Origin: Gammaproteobacteria bacterium
GTDB taxonomy: Bacteria > Pseudomonadota > Gammaproteobacteria > Steroidobacterales > PWYM01
Direction of reading: 5' to 3'
Assembly: GCA_020832005.1 (NCBI GenBank)
Contig: JAFIFN010000025.1
Location: forward strand, 1 to 36,264
Length of the DNA: 36,264 nt
The notes under the pieces were generated by a model. It saw only the letters and a program-made list of their open reading frames with translations, ran no database searches and had not been told where the DNA came from. Every line of letters starts with the position of its first letter. Position 1 is the stretch's first letter. A program made the position numbers and the translations under genes. Shown in pieces: positions 33,728-36,264 of the stretch.

Positions 33728-34543
33728 TCAAGGCAAGGACACATTCGTGTCCTTGAGTATTGCGGCCGAGCGAATCACTCGACCGTCAGGCAGTTCGGTG
33801 GTGGCCTCGAAACGCACCGGTTGCCCGAGATCCGGCACCCACCAGTCCGTGCCGTGGATACGGATGCCCTCCGAGCTGACTGAACTATTGGGCGCATGCC
33901 AGGCCTCGAAGCGGCCGTAGGGCGCGTCGATGACCTGTGTGCCGGTCACATGCAGTTCGTTGTCGATGTAGCCGCCGTCGCGCCAGGTCAGACGGTTGTC
34001 GTAGGCGGTGGCCTCATGCCATTGACCTGGAATGAAGATCTGTCCGCCGTCCTCGGCAAGCCGCGGCTGACCATCCGGGCCCTGGTTGTCGGCAAAGAAG
34101 TAGACATCGCCGGTGTCACTGGTCTGGCGGAAATAGAATTTCGCCGGTCCGGCCGGCGAATCGCCGAAAATTGTCGAGGAGGGTAGCGCGGGCGCATCGG
34201 CGTCGGTGGGTTCCGGCATCTGCGATGGTGCGCCGGTCGGCGGCATGATGCGCTCTTCAAGCACGATGGCAAGCACACGTTCACCTTCGAGTTGCTCGGC
34301 TTCGATGCGAATATCCACCTCGCCGGACAGCATGACGGGCGAGGTGGATGCGCCCATGTCCATTTCCACGCTCAGCTGGTAGGTCCACTGCATGCCTGGT
34401 GACAGCATGCGCAGTTGCGTGGTGGCCGTATGCGCTTCGAGTGATGGATCGGCCAAGGGGTCGGTCTCGACAGACGGCTGGCATGCGCTGAGCGCCACGA
34501 GCAGGGCGCCAAAGGGCCACCCGCGTGCAGGAAAATTGATCAT
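33728..34543 (-). CDS. Predicted outer-membrane or periplasmic lipoprotein, function unknown
   Basis: This 271-residue protein has a lipoprotein signal: INFPARGWPFGALLVALSAC, with the lipobox ALSAC and the modified Cys at residue 21. The mature domain is rich in beta-strand-like sequence (MQWTYQLSVEMDMG, EVDIRIEAEQLEGERVLAIV, GRFEAWHAPNSSV, VRFEATTELPDGRVI), suggesting a beta-sandwich or lipocalin-like barrel. I recognise no family. The GGAG upstream is twelve bases away, longer than ideal. It is the first gene of the minus-strand surface block and could bind a hydrophobic substrate and hand it to the TonB receptors or the periplasmic proteins (inference). Confidence 0.82.
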   Translation of the reverse strand: MINFPARGWPFGALLVALSACQPSVETDPLADPSLEAHTATTQLRMLSPGMQWTYQLSVEMDMGASTSPVMLSGEVDIRIEAEQLEGERVLAIVLEERIMPPTGAPSQMPEPTDADAPALPSSTIFGDSPAGPAKFYFRQTSDTGDVYFFADNQGPDGQPRLAEDGGQIFIPGQWHEATAYDNRLTWRDGGYIDNELHVTGTQVIDAPYGRFEAWHAPNSSVSSEGIRIHGTDWWVPDLGQPVRFEATTELPDGRVIRSAAILKDTNVSLP

Positions 34544-34823
34544 CAGTGCTTTGATCTCCGTAGACGCTTGTCACTAAGGGCCAGACTGATGGCCGGAACA
34601 TGATGCAGCAGCCACGATCTTGAACCGGCCTGTCGCTCAGTCAATGGGGCGAAGCACGGTGCGCTGCCTTGCCGTCGGGGTCAGCGCCTTGCCACGGTCT
34701 TGCGCGGATGGCTTGCGCAGCTGCGACCGAGTCATGTGCAAGCGGCTGGCGGGGCATGGATTTCAGCGTTCTCGGCATGCCAATGTCGATGTGGGCGGTT
34801 TCGGCGCCACGCACGCACGAGGG

Positions 34824-34838
34824 ATAAAATTAAGTTAT
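34824..34838. promoter_or_regulatory. Palindromic operator candidate, copy 4 (ATAA-N7-TTAT)
   Basis: ATAAAATTAAGTTAT has matched ATAA/TTAT arms and T-N11-A spacing. It lies 126 bases before the CoA-ligase start and 281 before the lipoprotein start. Its centre is more AT-rich than those of the other copies. Confidence 0.6.
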
Positions 34839-34890
34839 GTAGTGGGCTGAATAGTTCATTGGTGGCTATAGGGCGGCTCGGATAGATTGA

Positions 34891-34908
34891 GGATGCAAAC
34901 GCGCATCC
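34891..34908 (+). other. Short hairpin in the CoA-ligase leader
   Basis: GGATGC and GCATCC form a six-base stem around AAACGC, 56 bases before the ligase start. It may affect the leader RNA, but a stem of this size can occur by chance in GC-rich DNA. Confidence 0.3.
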
Positions 34909-34963
34909 GCGCGCGGCGTCCGCGCCCGTATGTCCGCCCGTTGCTCTACGAGAGACTGCACCA

Positions 34964-36264
34964 ATGCCTACTGTCGCCACAGCGCATATCGACTCGTTCG
35001 CTCGCGATCACCTGCCGCCGCGCGAGCAGTGGCCGGAATTCCGGTTCGAGCTGCCTGAACTGGCCTACCCTGAGCGGCTGAACTGTGCCCGGGTGCTGCT
35101 CGACGAGGCCGTGGACGAGGGCCACGGAGAGCGCAGCGCCCTGCATGCCGCCAGTGGTACCTGGTCCTACAACCAGGTGCTGGAGACCTCGTGCCGCATC
35201 GCCCATGTACTGGTCGAGGATCTTGGTCTGGTACCCGGCAACCGGGTCTTGCTGCGCGGTGCCAATACCCCCTGGCTGGTGGCCTGCTGGTTCGCGGTCA
35301 TTCGCGCGGGGGGTATTGCGGTCACGACGATGCCCATGTTGCGTGCCGGTGAACTTGCCGTGATCGCTGAAAAGGCGCAGATCAGCCACGCATTGTGTGA
35401 TGCGCGCCTGGCGGAAGAACTCGAGCAGGCTGCCGGCGACACGCCCTGGTTGCAGCGCAGGCTGCTTTTCGGCGATTCGGCCTTTGAAAAGCGTCTTGAC
35501 AGCAAACCAACGCAGTTTCCCTGCATTGATACCCACCAGGAAGATGTTGCCCTGCTGGCTTTCACCTCGGGCACGACCGGGGTTCCCAAGGCGACGATGC
35601 ACTTCCACCGTGACGTACTTGCAATGAGCGATACCTTCGCCCGATACATTCTTCGCACCAGTCCCGACGATATCTACCTGGGCAGCCCGCCGCTGGGCTT
35701 TACCTTCGGGCTGGGCGCGCTGCTGGTGTTTCCCTTTCGATTCCGTGCAGCTTCGGTGCTGGTTGAGGCACCGTCGCCGGACAAGCTGCTCGCGGCCATC
35801 GAGCAGTTCGGCGTCACCGCGCTATTTACGGCGCCGACGGCCTATCGCAGCCTGCTGGGCGAGATCGATGAGCGTCACCTGCGTACGCTGAAGACCTGCG
35901 TGTCGGCCGGCGAGCCGCTGCCGCGCGCAACCTCTGATGCCTGGCATGATCGTACGGGAATTCGCATCATTGATGGTATCGGCACCACCGAGATGATCCA
36001 CATATTCCTGTCCTGTGCCGGCGAGGAGATTCGCCCGGGCAGTACCGGCAAGCCGGTGCCGGGTTACGAGGTGTGCGTGCTCGACGAGCGCAATCGACCA
36101 CTGCCGCCCGGTAATTCGGGCCGACTGGCAGTCAAGGGGCCTACCGGCTGCCGATATCTTGGCGACAAGCGTCAGCGTGACTACGTCATTGACGGCTGGA
36201 ATGTCACGGCGGACCGCTATCGCGTGGACGAGGACGGATACTTCTGGTTCATTGCGCGCGCAGA
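34964..36264 (+). CDS. 2-aminobenzoate/benzoate-CoA-ligase-like enzyme (C-terminus cut by window edge)
   Basis: The ATG at 34964 opens a reading frame of 433 codons that continues past the right edge. The enzyme makes an aryl-CoA from an aromatic acid, ATP and CoA. The opening HIDSFARDHLPPREQWPEF and ELAYPERLNCARVLLDE match the 2-aminobenzoate-CoA ligase branch as I recall it. The ATP-binding loop is LAFTSGTTGVPKATMHFH (about residues 201-218). The adenylate motif DGIGTTEMIHIFLS resembles the GSTEM-HIFLS segment of benzoate-CoA ligases. The visible part ends near the hinge at YRVDEDGYFWF, so the C-terminal lid of about 100 residues is missing. The gene probably encodes the CoA-activation step; the exact acid is unknown. 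The ribosome binding site is weak. Confidence 0.9.
   Translation, partial: MPTVATAHIDSFARDHLPPREQWPEFRFELPELAYPERLNCARVLLDEAVDEGHGERSALHAASGTWSYNQVLETSCRIAHVLVEDLGLVPGNRVLLRGANTPWLVACWFAVIRAGGIAVTTMPMLRAGELAVIAEKAQISHALCDARLAEELEQAAGDTPWLQRRLLFGDSAFEKRLDSKPTQFPCIDTHQEDVALLAFTSGTTGVPKATMHFHRDVLAMSDTFARYILRTSPDDIYLGSPPLGFTFGLGALLVFPFRFRAASVLVEAPSPDKLLAAIEQFGVTALFTAPTAYRSLLGEIDERHLRTLKTCVSAGEPLPRATSDAWHDRTGIRIIDGIGTTEMIHIFLSCAGEEIRPGSTGKPVPGYEVCVLDERNRPLPPGNSGRLAVKGPTGCRYLGDKRQRDYVIDGWNVTADRYRVDEDGYFWFIARA

Larger units (their letters stand above)
34544..34963. other. Divergent intergenic control region before the CoA-ligase gene
   Basis: These 420 bases separate the lipoprotein gene (leftward) from the aryl-CoA ligase gene (rightward). 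No credible gene is seen. The stretch around 34820-34860 is unusually AT-rich for the window and holds an operator copy. A short hairpin lies nearer the ligase start. Confidence 0.6.

Noticed and set aside
33487-34284. Small open frames opposite the lipoprotein and NmrA-like genes
   Set aside because: They are short, lack ribosome binding sites and overlap genes with clear signal peptide or Rossmann motifs.

Overview
The window looks like a catabolic gene cluster of a high-GC Gram-negative bacterium. Three TonB-dependent outer-membrane receptors, Tat-type export signals, a fused FadB-type beta-oxidation enzyme and a fused 2-oxoacid:ferredoxin oxidoreductase suggest a proteobacterium, probably gammaproteobacterial. 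The taxon is inferred from gene types only. I saw no rRNA, tRNA, CRISPR array, insertion sequence, integrase or phage gene.

Layout. (1) Bases 1-73 hold the start of a hotdog thioesterase on the minus strand. (2) Bases 270-10661, plus strand: TonB receptor 1, Tat-exported allene-oxide-cyclase/dirigent-like barrel protein A, an AhpD-like protein, an MFS transporter, a 2-oxoacid:ferredoxin oxidoreductase and an acyl-CoA dehydrogenase. (3) Bases 10674-12536, minus strand: DoxX-like membrane protein, barrel protein C, barrel protein B. (4) Bases 12923-21062, plus strand: hydratase, NicX-like ring-cleavage dioxygenase, alpha/beta hydrolase, CurA-like reductase, exported orphan, second reductase, DapA-family aldolase/lyase, an acyl-CoA dehydrogenase homologue lacking the usual catalytic Glu, and a YdhR-like small protein. 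(5) A LysR regulator (minus) diverges from a FadB-like enzyme and a fumarylacetoacetate-hydrolase-family protein (22171-25136). (6) Bases 25190-34543, minus strand: a surface/periplasm block of TonB receptor 2, Tat-signal NmrA-like protein, TonB receptor 3, diheme cytochrome c, a second NmrA-like protein and a lipoprotein. (7) An aryl-CoA ligase starts at 34964 and runs off the right edge.

How it may work together (inference). A bulky, probably plant-derived aromatic or heteroaromatic compound would enter through the TonB receptors and be acted on in the periplasm by the barrel proteins, cytochrome c and Tat-NmrA protein. Inside, it would be CoA-activated, ring-opened by the NicX-like enzyme, processed by hydrolase, hydratase, aldolase and reductases, and degraded by beta-oxidation. 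The substrate cannot be read from the sequence.

The strongest signal not explained by single genes is a palindrome, ATAA-N7-TTAT. It occurs exactly in four intergenic regions (135, 12651, 22049, 34824), each in front of a transcription unit of this cluster, and one copy sits next to the LysR gene. It fits the T-N11-A pattern of LysR operators and would make most of the window one regulon. The second highlight is the trio of allene-oxide-cyclase/dirigent-like paralogues, two with Tat signals and one without, inside a catabolic locus.
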